From Legionella lansingensis (GTDB lineage: Bacteria; Pseudomonadota; Gammaproteobacteria; Legionellales; Legionellaceae): DNA of 64,000 bases. The notes below the pieces were generated by a model. That model did not search any database and was not told the DNA's origin. It was given only the letters and a program-made list of their open reading frames with translations. Of this stretch, positions 47,940 through 56,161 are shown piece after piece. Each line of letters opens with the position of its first letter. Position 1 is the stretch's first letter. The stretch covers positions 1,364,501 to 1,428,500 of the forward strand of contig NZ_LT906451.1 of NCBI RefSeq assembly GCF_900187355.1, in the 5' to 3' direction. A program made the translations under genes and the position numbers.

Positions 47940-48665
47940 ATGGAAACATCAGTATATCCACTGCTTAGAAATACACATCCTCAATGGCAGGCAATTCTGA
48001 GTATAGCTTTGGAGCAGGTTGATCAGGATTATCTTCTTAGATTACAAGAGGACCAAGATTGGTTGCCTGGTCTTAAAAACTTATTTGCAGCATTTAGTCT
48101 TCCTTTGAGTAAGACGAAGTATATTCTGCTGGGAGAGTCTCCCTATCCCCGACCCGAGTCTGCAAATGGTTATGCATTTTGGGATAATGCTGTGCATTCG
48201 TTATGGAGTGCAAATGGATTAAGCAAAGAAGTGAACCGCGCCACTTCGTTAAGAAATTGGATGAAAATGCTTCTCGTCGCACGTGGTGATCTTAAAGATG
48301 ATTTATCCCAGGAGGCAATTGCAAGGTTGGATAAAGCCCATTTTTGTAAAACAGCAAACGATTTTTTTACCTCTTTAATGAAAAAAGGATTTCTGTTGTT
48401 GAATGCTTCCCTAGTTTATAGTGAGGGTGAAGTGCGTTTCCATGCTCGTCAATGGAAACCTTTTATGAATAGTTTGTTAAATCAACTTGCTGCGTATAAC
48501 CCTTCTTTACAGCTCATTATATTTGGCAATATTGCTAAAGAAATACCACAAACGAAACTTTTTCCTTGCTTAATTGCAGAGCATCCTTACAATTTAGGTT
48601 TTATACATAACCCCCAGGTCTTGGAATTTTTTAGACCGTTGGACTTGCTAATTTGCCATGAATAG
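47940..48665 (+). CDS. Uracil-DNA glycosylase-fold protein with altered motif A
   Basis: A 241-residue protein with three uracil-DNA-glycosylase landmarks: motif A LLGESPYPRPESANGYAFW, a middle LLLNASLVY and a late HPYNLGFIHNP. In family 1 enzymes motif A is GQDPYH with a catalytic Asp; here Ser occupies that place. It is thus either a diverged glycosylase or a non-repair relative. ATG at 47940 is favoured over TTG at 47928. Its stop overlaps the ubiG start by 8 bp. Confidence 0.7.
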   Translation: METSVYPLLRNTHPQWQAILSIALEQVDQDYLLRLQEDQDWLPGLKNLFAAFSLPLSKTKYILLGESPYPRPESANGYAFWDNAVHSLWSANGLSKEVNRATSLRNWMKMLLVARGDLKDDLSQEAIARLDKAHFCKTANDFFTSLMKKGFLLLNASLVYSEGEVRFHARQWKPFMNSLLNQLAAYNPSLQLIIFGNIAKEIPQTKLFPCLIAEHPYNLGFIHNPQVLEFFRPLDLLICHE

Positions 48666-49353
48666 TAAATCTACCATTGATCCGGAAGAGATTGCCAAAT
48701 TTTCCCAGCATGCTGACGATTGGTGGGATAGAGAAGGGCCATTGAAAACCTTGCACGATATCAACCCTGTGCGTCTTGAGTTCATAACAAACATTTGCCC
48801 TTTAAAAAATATGAGGGTTTTAGATGTGGGTTGTGGGGGAGGAATTTTAACGGAAGCCATGGCCAAATTAGGTGCACAAGTGGTTGGTCTGGATGTGACA
48901 GAAACTGCATTGAAGGCTGCTAAGGCACATGCGTTAAAGAATAAATTATCAATCGATTATGTTTGTTGCCCTATTGAGGAGTATGAAGGCGAAAAATTCG
49001 ATCTCATCACGTGCATGGAAATGCTAGAGCATGTACCTGAGCCGCAAGTCGTTATTAACCATTGTGCACGTTTATTAAAATCAAATGCATATCTTTTCCT
49101 GTCAACGATTAATCGAACATTCAAAGCTTATGCAACGGTCATTTTAGCTGCGGAGTATTTACTTGGCCTACTACCCAGACAAACCCATGATTTTGAAAAG
49201 TTCATTAAGCCAAGTGAATTGGCTACGATGATACGAGCAGCGGGCTTGGAGTTTTCAAGCATTGCCGGTGTGAGCTACAATCCCTGGACTCGGGAAGCAA
49301 AGCTACAAAACTCAGTGGCAGTGAACTATTTGATCTCTTGCTTTAAAGCCTGA
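48658..49353 (+). CDS. ubiG: Ubiquinone biosynthesis O-methyltransferase
   Basis: A 231-residue SAM methyltransferase that performs both O-methylations in ubiquinone synthesis. The start has FSQHADDWWDREGPLKTLHD, typical of UbiG; motif I is VLDVGCGGGILTEAMA, followed by CMEMLEHVPEPQ. Length is slightly shorter than E. coli UbiG (240). The 3' end overlaps the convergent ProQ/FinO gene by 28 bp. Confidence 0.94.
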   Translation: MNSKSTIDPEEIAKFSQHADDWWDREGPLKTLHDINPVRLEFITNICPLKNMRVLDVGCGGGILTEAMAKLGAQVVGLDVTETALKAAKAHALKNKLSIDYVCCPIEEYEGEKFDLITCMEMLEHVPEPQVVINHCARLLKSNAYLFLSTINRTFKAYATVILAAEYLLGLLPRQTHDFEKFIKPSELATMIRAAGLEFSSIAGVSYNPWTREAKLQNSVAVNYLISCFKA

Positions 49354-49703
49354 GCCTTTTTATCCCCATATCGTTGCTGATAACGTTGATGGGCATATTT
49401 TGCTTGCTCCTCAGTAACGACATCAACCTCATTACCATACAGATCAACTCGCGCTGCATTCGGTTTTTGGCAGTTTAAATAGGCTGGCGATGAACTGTAA
49501 TAGCTTAGGGCCTCCCGCAAGGCTTTTTTGCTGAAGGGTGGTGTGTCCAGGCGCTCATAGAAGTCAATGATTTCATCAAATATACCTATCTGTAATGGTT
49601 TGACTTGGTTCCCTTTTTTAAAGAACGCGCCTGGGAAATGCTCGATTAACCAATCAATAATTTGCAATTTGTCTTTCTTAGCGCTTTCGTGCTGTTGATT
49701 CAT
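49326..49703 (-). CDS. rocC: ProQ/FinO-domain RNA chaperone, RocC-like
   Basis: A 125-residue protein almost entirely a FinO/ProQ domain: WLIEHFPGAFFKKGNQVKPL, LREALSYYSSSPAYLNCQ and ARVDLYGNEVDVVTEEQAKYA. In L. pneumophila the small ProQ/FinO protein RocC binds the sRNA RocR through its terminator and represses natural competence. Size and context (SidP-like, UDG-like, ubiG) support orthology; the context match is from memory. ATG at 49703 with AGAGA upstream is chosen over a TTG. A candidate sRNA lies on the opposite strand upstream. Confidence 0.8.
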   Translation of the reverse strand: MNQQHESAKKDKLQIIDWLIEHFPGAFFKKGNQVKPLQIGIFDEIIDFYERLDTPPFSKKALREALSYYSSSPAYLNCQKPNAARVDLYGNEVDVVTEEQAKYAHQRYQQRYGDKKAQALKQEIK

Positions 49704-49962
49704 CGTTTTTTTCTCTGCTGAAGGCAATTGAACCTCAACTAAACTATCATAAATTAGTGGTTTGGCAAGTTGGTTTTGCTATTTTGTCTCGTGTCTCTTG
49801 GGATACTGGCTTGCTGTAGACCAAGAAATTTCTCAATCTATGGTAAGAAATAAGCATTATTAAGACGCAAACAAATCCTATTTTAAGTTTAACTCATTGA
49901 ATACTAAGTATTAATTTAAAAAAGATGAAAATAATGCTTTGACGCATTTAAAATAAACAGCC

Positions 49963-49991
49963 TTGCACACTAAGATACCAATTGCTAAATT
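49963..49991 (+). promoter_or_regulatory. Promoter candidate for the small RNA
   Basis: TTGCAC at 49963-49968 and TAAATT at 49986-49991 with a 17-bp spacer. Transcription would start near 49998, just before the 7-bp stem-loop at 50000-50019. There is no other gene for it to serve before the terminator at 50101. Confidence 0.45.
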
Positions 49992-49997
49992 TTAGGT

Positions 49998-50132
49998 ATG
50001 ACTTCAACGGACTGAAGTCTCACAAAGGGAATTGTAATCATAAGGAAATGATGGTCAGGGATGAATATCGGGGTTAGGATGATCTCGATTGGAGACTGCG
50101 AAGCCAGGGCGTGTCCCTGGCTTTCTCTTTTT
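49998..50132 (+). ncRNA. Candidate small RNA divergent from the RocC-like gene
   Basis: A promoter-like pair, a 5' hairpin (GACTTCA-ACGGAC-TGAAGTC, 50000-50019), a middle TCTC/GAGA hairpin near 50082-50094, and a strong terminator define about 135 nt with no open reading frame. ProQ/FinO proteins bind terminator hairpins with U tails, and RocR is such a partner of RocC. The position beside rocC makes this a RocR candidate, but RocR is, from memory, only about 66 nt, so the true 5' end may lie further downstream. Confidence 0.5.
50101..50132 (+). terminator. Strong Rho-independent terminator
   Basis: AAGCCAGGG (50101-50109) pairs perfectly with CCCTGGCTT (50115-50123) around a five-base loop and is followed by TCTCTTTTT. 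It has no protein gene upstream on its strand and abuts the stop codon of the convergent transpeptidase-like gene. Confidence 0.85.
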
Positions 50133-50808
50133 ATACGGTAGCGTAACCGGAATGGGAAAGATAATAACTATCCGGATAGTAGGCAAAAACGACTGAGCCA
50201 TCTTTAATCGTATTAATGACAGGCTTTGCCAATGTCTTAGCGATAGATGGGCAACCCCAGCTTCTGCCTGCTCGACCAGCTTTTTTGATAAAATCGGGCT
50301 CTACATACCAGGCGCCATGAATAACCACGCGGCGACTATAGGCGTTGTCGTTGAAGCCACGCTCTAAACCTTGTAGGTTTAAGGAGTACCCTTTGGAGCC
50401 TATATAAGTGTTGCGTGTAATGTATGTACCCAGGCTACTCTCTTTGCTAGAGGGTTTGTTGGAAAAATGACGGGGTACATCAAGACCAGAATTACGGCCA
50501 TGAGCTACATAGGTGTTGTATAAGAGACGCTCTTTGCGAACATCAAAAACCCACATGCGTTGTTTGTTAGAGGGTAAGGAATAATCTATGACGGTAAGTA
50601 CGGGTTTCTTGACCGCACCTTTAGCTGCAGCTTTTTGATAGGCTGTGAGCGCTAGCTTCAGAACTTTTTTATTAAGTTGAGGAGCTTTCCGACTTAAGTG
50701 TTGCACCTCTTGATTAATATCAAATCCAGCTTTGGCTGGCAGAGGGGCAGCGTGAGTCATGTTCGTGGAAAAAAAAGCTGCTGAAAGTAAATTTAATATT
50801 GTATTCAT
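50131..50808 (-). CDS. L,D-transpeptidase catalytic-domain protein, secreted
   Basis: A 225-residue protein with a signal-like N-terminus (MNTILNLLSAAFFSTNMTHA). The catalytic region has VVIHGAWYVEPDF and GRSWGCPSIAK, the His-Gly and Ser-x-Gly-Cys signature of murein L,D-transpeptidase catalytic domains (YkuD-2 type). ATG at 50808 with AAGGAG upstream is chosen; 43 extra codons in the longer frame are untypical. It may cross-link or trim peptidoglycan or attach proteins to it in the periplasm. Confidence 0.82.
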   Translation of the reverse strand: MNTILNLLSAAFFSTNMTHAAPLPAKAGFDINQEVQHLSRKAPQLNKKVLKLALTAYQKAAAKGAVKKPVLTVIDYSLPSNKQRMWVFDVRKERLLYNTYVAHGRNSGLDVPRHFSNKPSSKESSLGTYITRNTYIGSKGYSLNLQGLERGFNDNAYSRRVVIHGAWYVEPDFIKKAGRAGRSWGCPSIAKTLAKPVINTIKDGSVVFAYYPDSYYLSHSGYATV

Positions 50809-51224
50809 AACACTCCTTTTTTCTTTGTTAAATCGCATGAAATAAGGTCTAACAAAGTTGGTGATTATATTTACAACTGACACAAATGTAAAATCATGGA
50901 GGGCATTTATAAGGCATTTGGTTGAATTATTATTCAAATCAGCGACTTAGAGGAGCTCGGGGTTTTTCTATCTGTACAAATATAATTCAATAAGATAATA
51001 AATTATGCAAATAAAGACAAAATTTGCTCACTAAGTAGTATAAAATTAGATCAAATTTGTCAAAATTAGATCTAATTTTAGGGTTCGAACCAGGGTTTAT
51101 TAGATTAAAATATAGTTAGTTTATACATTTTATGTACATAAATTTACGATGATAGATTTCAATTCTCTGCATTCTGCATTATCATCGCGAGATATTTTTT
51201 AGTCTCATCACATTGGAGAAAAAC
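50809..51224. other. AT-rich intergenic region upstream of putA
   Basis: About 416 bases between the divergent transpeptidase-like gene and putA. No gene recognised. The middle holds a putative operator at 51042-51079. A tRNA-like GGTTCGAACC at 51083 is discussed among rejected items. Confidence 0.5.
51042..51079. promoter_or_regulatory. Putative operator upstream of putA
   Basis: AAAATTAGATC occurs at 51042 and again at 51062, exactly 20 bp apart (two helical turns). The second copy is part of a perfect 18-bp palindrome, AAAATTAGATCTAATTTT. Such a pair suits a dimeric regulator, for example an Lrp/PutR-type activator responding to proline. No regulator gene is adjacent. Confidence 0.5.
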
Positions 51225-54200
51225 ATGCTTGAGCGGTATTCCCTACAACTTCCGCAAGGTTCTCGTGCCCTTATTAATAAAGCATATCGAATGGACGAAT
51301 TAACTCTAATGACGGAGCTTATTGAAAAGGCGGCGTTGGATAGTCGACAGGTCAGTGCAATTCGCAACCAAGCGACGGCTTTGGTAGAGCAAGTGCGCAC
51401 CGAGAGAAAAAAAAGTACAGGAATTGATTCTTTTCTTACTCAATATTCCCTCTCCAGCGATGAAGGAATAGCTTTGATGTGTTTGGCAGAAGCTTTATTA
51501 CGCGTCCCAGACAATGCAACGATTGATAGTTTGATAAAAGATAAATTAGCGGGTGCTGATTGGAAATCACACCGTGGTCAAAGCGAATCCTTTTTCGTAA
51601 ATGCTACCACATGGGCATTAATGTTAACGGGGAAAGTTCTAACGCCTGAACGGGCTGATACCGTCTTAAGCAAGGCATTATTTAAATTAATCAATCGTAG
51701 TGGCGAAAGTGTAGTACGAAAAGCGGTAGATGCTGCAATGCGTATTATGAGCAAACAATTTGTGACAGGTCGCACTATTCAGGAAGCCTTATCTCGAGCT
51801 AAGAAAAAAGAAACTATAGGCTATCGTTACTCTTATGACATGCTCGGAGAGGCAGCACTCACCGCTACGGATGCAGAGCGTTATTTTGTCGCATATAAGG
51901 AAGCGATTGAGGCCATAGGCGCGAGTGTTGATCAAAGTATGAATATTTATCAACGACCAGGGATCTCAATCAAATTGTCAGCCTTGCATCCTCGCTATCA
52001 AGAGTCTCACCGAGGGAGGGTGATGGAAGAGTTACCACCGAAGCTGCTAGAGCTGGCGCAACTTGCCAAGACATTTGATATCGCCATGACGGTGGATGCT
52101 GAAGAATCAGAGCGATTAGAGCTTTCTTTGGATGTTATCGAACGAGTATTTAACGATGATAGCTTACATGGTTGGCATGGTTTCGGTATGGCCGTGCAGT
52201 CTTATCAAAAAAGAGCGTTTTATCTACTAGACTGGATAGCTGATTTAGCAAGAAGTAAGCAGCGTCGGATGATGGTGCGTTTGATCAAGGGAGCCTATTG
52301 GGATAGTGAAATTAAGAAAACACAAATGCTAGGTTTATCTGAATACCCTGTCTTTACTCGTAAAGTGTTTACTGACGTGTCCTTTCAGGCTTGTGCGAAG
52401 AAATTATTAACCATGACGGATGTAATCTACCCGCAGTTCGCAACGCATAATGCCTATTCGGTAGCCACTATTTTAAATTTAGTTGGTGACTATAGGGATT
52501 TTGAATTTCAATGTTTGCATGGTATGGGCAAAGAACTTTATGAACAGATCGTTCCTGCAAATCGCCTTGGCATCCCTTGCCGCATCTATGCACCGGTTGG
52601 TAGTCATGAAGATTTATTGCCTTATTTAGTGCGTCGACTTCTTGAGAACGGGGCGAACTCCTCATTTGTAAATCGGATTGTTGATGAAAAGGCACCCATT
52701 AGCTCTTTGGTTGAAGATCCAGTGAGTAAAGCAAATCATTTCCTCGGCAAAATCAATCAAAATATCCCACTCCCGGCATCCATCTTTTTACCAGAAAGGA
52801 AAAATTCCAGTGGTTTTGATTTCACCAATAGGGAGGCTGTCAAGAACTTACAACAACATTACATGGAAACGGATCTTTCTCGTTGGTATGCCAAACCGTT
52901 GTTAGCGGGTAGAGAAAGTGGTGAGGTTCATAGAAGTGTGACCTCTCCTCAAGATGTTGATCGTCCTATTGGACGTGTGAGTAATGCTACTGACGATGAT
53001 ATTGATTGGGCTTTATCACAAGCAGAGCGAGCATTTTCTTCCTGGAGTCAAACGCGAGTTGCTGAACGGACAGCTTGTATTGAACGTTTTGCTCAGTTGT
53101 TAGAAGAGAATAGGGCAGAGTTATTAGCTATGGCCTGTTTTGAAGCTGGAAAAACGTGGAATGATGGTATTGCTGAAGTTCGTGAAGCAGTAGATTTTTG
53201 TCGTTATTATTCTATGCTGGCTGAGAAGCAAATGGCAAAACCCATTCGGCTTCATGGCTATACCGGTGAATTAAATGAATTGAGCTTGCATCCTCGAGGA
53301 ATAATTGCATGCATTAGTCCCTGGAATTTCCCTTTAGCTATTTTTACTGGACAGATTGTTGCCGCTTTGGTAACAGGCAATTGTGTCGTTGCCAAGCCAG
53401 CAGAGCAAACACCAATCATTGCTACCTTTGCAGTGCAACTGATGCATAAAGCAGGTATCCCAAAGGATGTTGTACAACTCTTACCTGGTGCGGGGGAAGT
53501 TGTGGGAGCAGGTTTAGTGGCGGATCTGCGTGTTAAAGGGGTGATTTTTACAGGTTCCACGCAAACAGCGGCTATGATTAATCAAACTTTAGCAACCCGC
53601 GGTGGTGAGATTATTCCCCTTATCGCAGAAACAGGTGGTCAAAATGCTATGATTGTTGACTCCTCAGCATTATTAGAGCAGGTTACTGTCGATGCGCTTA
53701 CCTCAGCCTTTGGTAGCGCTGGGCAACGCTGTTCCGCTTTGCGTGTGCTCTTTATTCAGGAGGACGTTTATCCCCGAATGATTGAGTTATTAAAAGGTGC
53801 TATGGCTGAACTGAGCGTTGGCGATCCTCAATGGTTGTCAACGGATGTTGGTCCTGTTATTGATGCGGATGCCTTGGCTAGCCTAAAAGCCCATGTAGAT
53901 TCTATGAAAGAAACACATGAGCTTATTTACCAATGTGAATTATCGAATGAGTGCAACTCTGGCCATTATATGCCTCCTACGGCTATTGCGATTAATGACA
54001 TGTCAGCCCTGAAAAAAGAGGTCTTTGGCCCGGTATTACATGTGATTCGTTACAAGCGTAAGGCCCTGGATGAGGTGATTCAACAAATTAACAGTACGGG
54101 CTATGGTTTAACTTTGGGAATACATAGTCGTATTAACCAAACGGTTGAGTATATACGCCAACGTGTTCATGCAGGAAACTGCTATGTAAACCGAAACATG

Positions 54201-54374
54201 ATCGGAGCTGTTGTTGGCTTGCAACCTTTTGGTGGTGAGGGGCTATCGGGAACGGGACCTAAGGCCGGTGGTCCTCACTATTTATTGCGTTTATGTCATG
54301 AGCGTACGTTTACTGTGGACACTACGGCGGCTGGTGGGAATGCAAGTTTGATGTCGATTCCTGAGGGGTATTAG
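51225..54374 (+). CDS. putA: Bifunctional proline dehydrogenase / P5C dehydrogenase
   Basis: A 1049-residue enzyme oxidising proline to glutamate. Residues about 190-480 are the FAD-dependent barrel (YQRPGISIKLSALHPRYQ, MVRLIKGAYWDSEIKK). Residues about 560-1035 are the aldehyde dehydrogenase (SPWNFPLAIFTGQIVAALV; ETGGQNAMIVDSS; GSAGQRCSALRV with the nucleophilic Cys). The N-terminal ribbon-helix-helix DNA-binding domain of E. coli PutA is absent, so it does not autorepress. ATG at 51225 with GGAG upstream. Feeds glutamate to the TCA cycle. Confidence 0.95.
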   Translation: MLERYSLQLPQGSRALINKAYRMDELTLMTELIEKAALDSRQVSAIRNQATALVEQVRTERKKSTGIDSFLTQYSLSSDEGIALMCLAEALLRVPDNATIDSLIKDKLAGADWKSHRGQSESFFVNATTWALMLTGKVLTPERADTVLSKALFKLINRSGESVVRKAVDAAMRIMSKQFVTGRTIQEALSRAKKKETIGYRYSYDMLGEAALTATDAERYFVAYKEAIEAIGASVDQSMNIYQRPGISIKLSALHPRYQESHRGRVMEELPPKLLELAQLAKTFDIAMTVDAEESERLELSLDVIERVFNDDSLHGWHGFGMAVQSYQKRAFYLLDWIADLARSKQRRMMVRLIKGAYWDSEIKKTQMLGLSEYPVFTRKVFTDVSFQACAKKLLTMTDVIYPQFATHNAYSVATILNLVGDYRDFEFQCLHGMGKELYEQIVPANRLGIPCRIYAPVGSHEDLLPYLVRRLLENGANSSFVNRIVDEKAPISSLVEDPVSKANHFLGKINQNIPLPASIFLPERKNSSGFDFTNREAVKNLQQHYMETDLSRWYAKPLLAGRESGEVHRSVTSPQDVDRPIGRVSNATDDDIDWALSQAERAFSSWSQTRVAERTACIERFAQLLEENRAELLAMACFEAGKTWNDGIAEVREAVDFCRYYSMLAEKQMAKPIRLHGYTGELNELSLHPRGIIACISPWNFPLAIFTGQIVAALVTGNCVVAKPAEQTPIIATFAVQLMHKAGIPKDVVQLLPGAGEVVGAGLVADLRVKGVIFTGSTQTAAMINQTLATRGGEIIPLIAETGGQNAMIVDSSALLEQVTVDALTSAFGSAGQRCSALRVLFIQEDVYPRMIELLKGAMAELSVGDPQWLSTDVGPVIDADALASLKAHVDSMKETHELIYQCELSNECNSGHYMPPTAIAINDMSALKKEVFGPVLHVIRYKRKALDEVIQQINSTGYGLTLGIHSRINQTVEYIRQRVHAGNCYVNRNMIGAVVGLQPFGGEGLSGTGPKAGGPHYLLRLCHERTFTVDTTAAGGNASLMSIPEGY

Positions 54375-54404
54375 ACATTTCGCTTCCTTCTAATCGTTTC
54401 CAAA

Positions 54405-54435
54405 GAGAGCTCCTCATCTCAGGGTAGGTGCTCTC
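54405..54435. terminator. Hairpin between convergent putA and permease
   Basis: GAGAGC (54405) with CCT, and AGG with GCTCTC (to 54435), form a mismatched stem after putA. Only a short CTTTC follows, so termination strength is doubtful. Confidence 0.35.
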
Positions 54436-54474
54436 CTTTCGTGCCACCCCTCGTTCAAGATCGTTAATCGAGCT

Positions 54475-55887
54475 TTAATCCACATAATGGTCTGGATGGG
54501 TTTTATCAAAAACTTCTTCATGTTTTTTTGCATAACGCCAAGGCAAGACAACAAATAAAAATAAACCCCCGATAAGAAAAATTTCAAAGAAATAGACATT
54601 GCTAATTGGTATTTGTGTTGGAGGAACAAAGCCAATCAGCATTGCAAGCAGACAGCATAAAATTCCAACCCCAGCAACTAACCACATTACTAAATTACCT
54701 CCGGGGATTTTGTAAGCACGAGGCTGATCGGGCTTACTGTAGCGTAATTTAATTGCCGCAGAAAACATAAATACATAAACCAATAGAGCCATTTGTGCGC
54801 TTAAATCACTTAAAATCCAATAAGCGGCATTGATCGTGTCAAACAGGATAAATACTGAACTTAATAAAGAAAAAATAATGGCTTGGGTGATTAGAATAGC
54901 GACAGGAGCTCCATAGCGGTTAACTTTGGAAAACACCTCTGGAAGAGAGCCATCCCGAGCTGAAACAAGTAATCCTTTGGTAGGACCAATAATCCACGCT
55001 GATACACCGCTTAGCCCCCCAAGAATGATGAGCACGGCCATGACTGCAGTCATCCAGCCAGCATTATAAGTTTTAAAAAATACTGCATAGGCATCAATTA
55101 ACCCGGATACAACGCTTAGCTGCTGATTAGGCACAACAATTACAATGGCCAGTGAACCAAACACGAGTGTTGCAAAAATAATAAACGTTGAATACAAAAT
55201 AGCTCTTGGGTAGTCACGTTGAGGATTTTTAACTTCTTCAGCATGAACAGCTGACATCTCCATGCCAAGTAAACCAAAGAGCACCGCTGAAAAAAGGGAT
55301 AAATTACCTAAAGAGCTGAAATCAGGTAGCCATGTTAAAGACGTATCTACAGCAAGAGGGCGCCCTTGAAAGAGCCAAATTGTCCCTAAAATGCTAACAC
55401 CCAGCATTGGCAATATCGTTCCAATACTGGCACCTATAATACTTATGAGGCTGGAAACTCGCATCCCGAAGCAGTTTAAAATAGTAAATAGCCAAAATAA
55501 GCTTAACGTTGTCCCTAACAGGTAAAATTTATTATTAGCAAGTTGTGGAGCAAAAAGATAAGACAAGGTTGCAGCGATAAAAGCAAGTATCGTGGGGTAC
55601 CAGACCACGTTATAGATCCATTGTAGCCAAATAGTGATAAAGCCCGCCCGTCGTCCAAAGGCTTCTCGAACCCACACATACAAACCACCTGTATTGGGAT
55701 AGGCGGTTGCTAGCTCAGCGGCTACTAAGGCGACTGGAATAAAGAAAGTGAAAGCAGCAATCAGATAATAAGACACCAAGGGCAAGCCTAATTTTGCACT
55801 GATGGGCAGTGTTCGCAAGCTATCAACAGCAATAACATTGATCATGACCAAAGAAAACACGGACAAAACTTTTTTAGAATGAGGCAT
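54475..55887 (-). CDS. Amino acid permease, APC superfamily (glutamate/GABA antiporter-like)
   Basis: A 470-residue protein with about 12 membrane helices. The first-helix signature PLVSYYLIAAFTFFIPVALV and the following ELATAYPNTGGLYVWVREAFGRR are typical of the APC family, especially GadC-like and related exchangers. A charged C-terminal tail (RYAKKHEEVFDKTHPDHYVD) is cytoplasmic. It is convergent with putA, fitting an amino-acid-based metabolism. Substrate not determined. Confidence 0.87.
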   Translation of the reverse strand: MPHSKKVLSVFSLVMINVIAVDSLRTLPISAKLGLPLVSYYLIAAFTFFIPVALVAAELATAYPNTGGLYVWVREAFGRRAGFITIWLQWIYNVVWYPTILAFIAATLSYLFAPQLANNKFYLLGTTLSLFWLFTILNCFGMRVSSLISIIGASIGTILPMLGVSILGTIWLFQGRPLAVDTSLTWLPDFSSLGNLSLFSAVLFGLLGMEMSAVHAEEVKNPQRDYPRAILYSTFIIFATLVFGSLAIVIVVPNQQLSVVSGLIDAYAVFFKTYNAGWMTAVMAVLIILGGLSGVSAWIIGPTKGLLVSARDGSLPEVFSKVNRYGAPVAILITQAIIFSLLSSVFILFDTINAAYWILSDLSAQMALLVYVFMFSAAIKLRYSKPDQPRAYKIPGGNLVMWLVAGVGILCCLLAMLIGFVPPTQIPISNVYFFEIFLIGGLFLFVVLPWRYAKKHEEVFDKTHPDHYVD

Positions 55888-56047
55888 GTGAATCCTAGGT
55901 GCTAAGAAAAAATTTAGTATGAACTATGGGCTACGCAAGTAGCTAGATTTGTAGCGGCAAAATTTAACAGTTTAACTATATAAAATCAATCTGCTCTGTT
56001 TGAAGACCTTCAGAGGCGGGGTGCACTGCCATTAAGTTAAGCGATTT

Positions 56048-56131
56048 CGCATTCCTGCGGTATCCACTTGCTCAGAGTAATGAGGGGACTCACCGAACTT
56101 ATGGATACCGCGGTCAAGGCCGCGGTAATTC
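56048..56131. repeat. Repeat unit related to the MITE-like family, with a perfect hairpin
   Basis: The right part, TACCGCGG-TCAAGG-CCGCGGTA (56106-56127), is a perfect 8-bp stem. The left part, GCATTCCTGCGGTATCCA, is its shortened inverted counterpart. The size, about 84 bp, equals that of the degenerate copy at 23035, but the stem bases differ. Confidence 0.55.
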
Positions 56132-56161
56132 GATAAGGAAGGAGGAATTTATGCAATAAGT

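Noticed and set aside
51081-51095. GGGTTCGAACC looks like a tRNA T-arm.
   Set aside because: No acceptor stem, anticodon arm or D-arm can be placed upstream in the AT-rich sequence, so a tRNA gene or intact attachment site is not supported.
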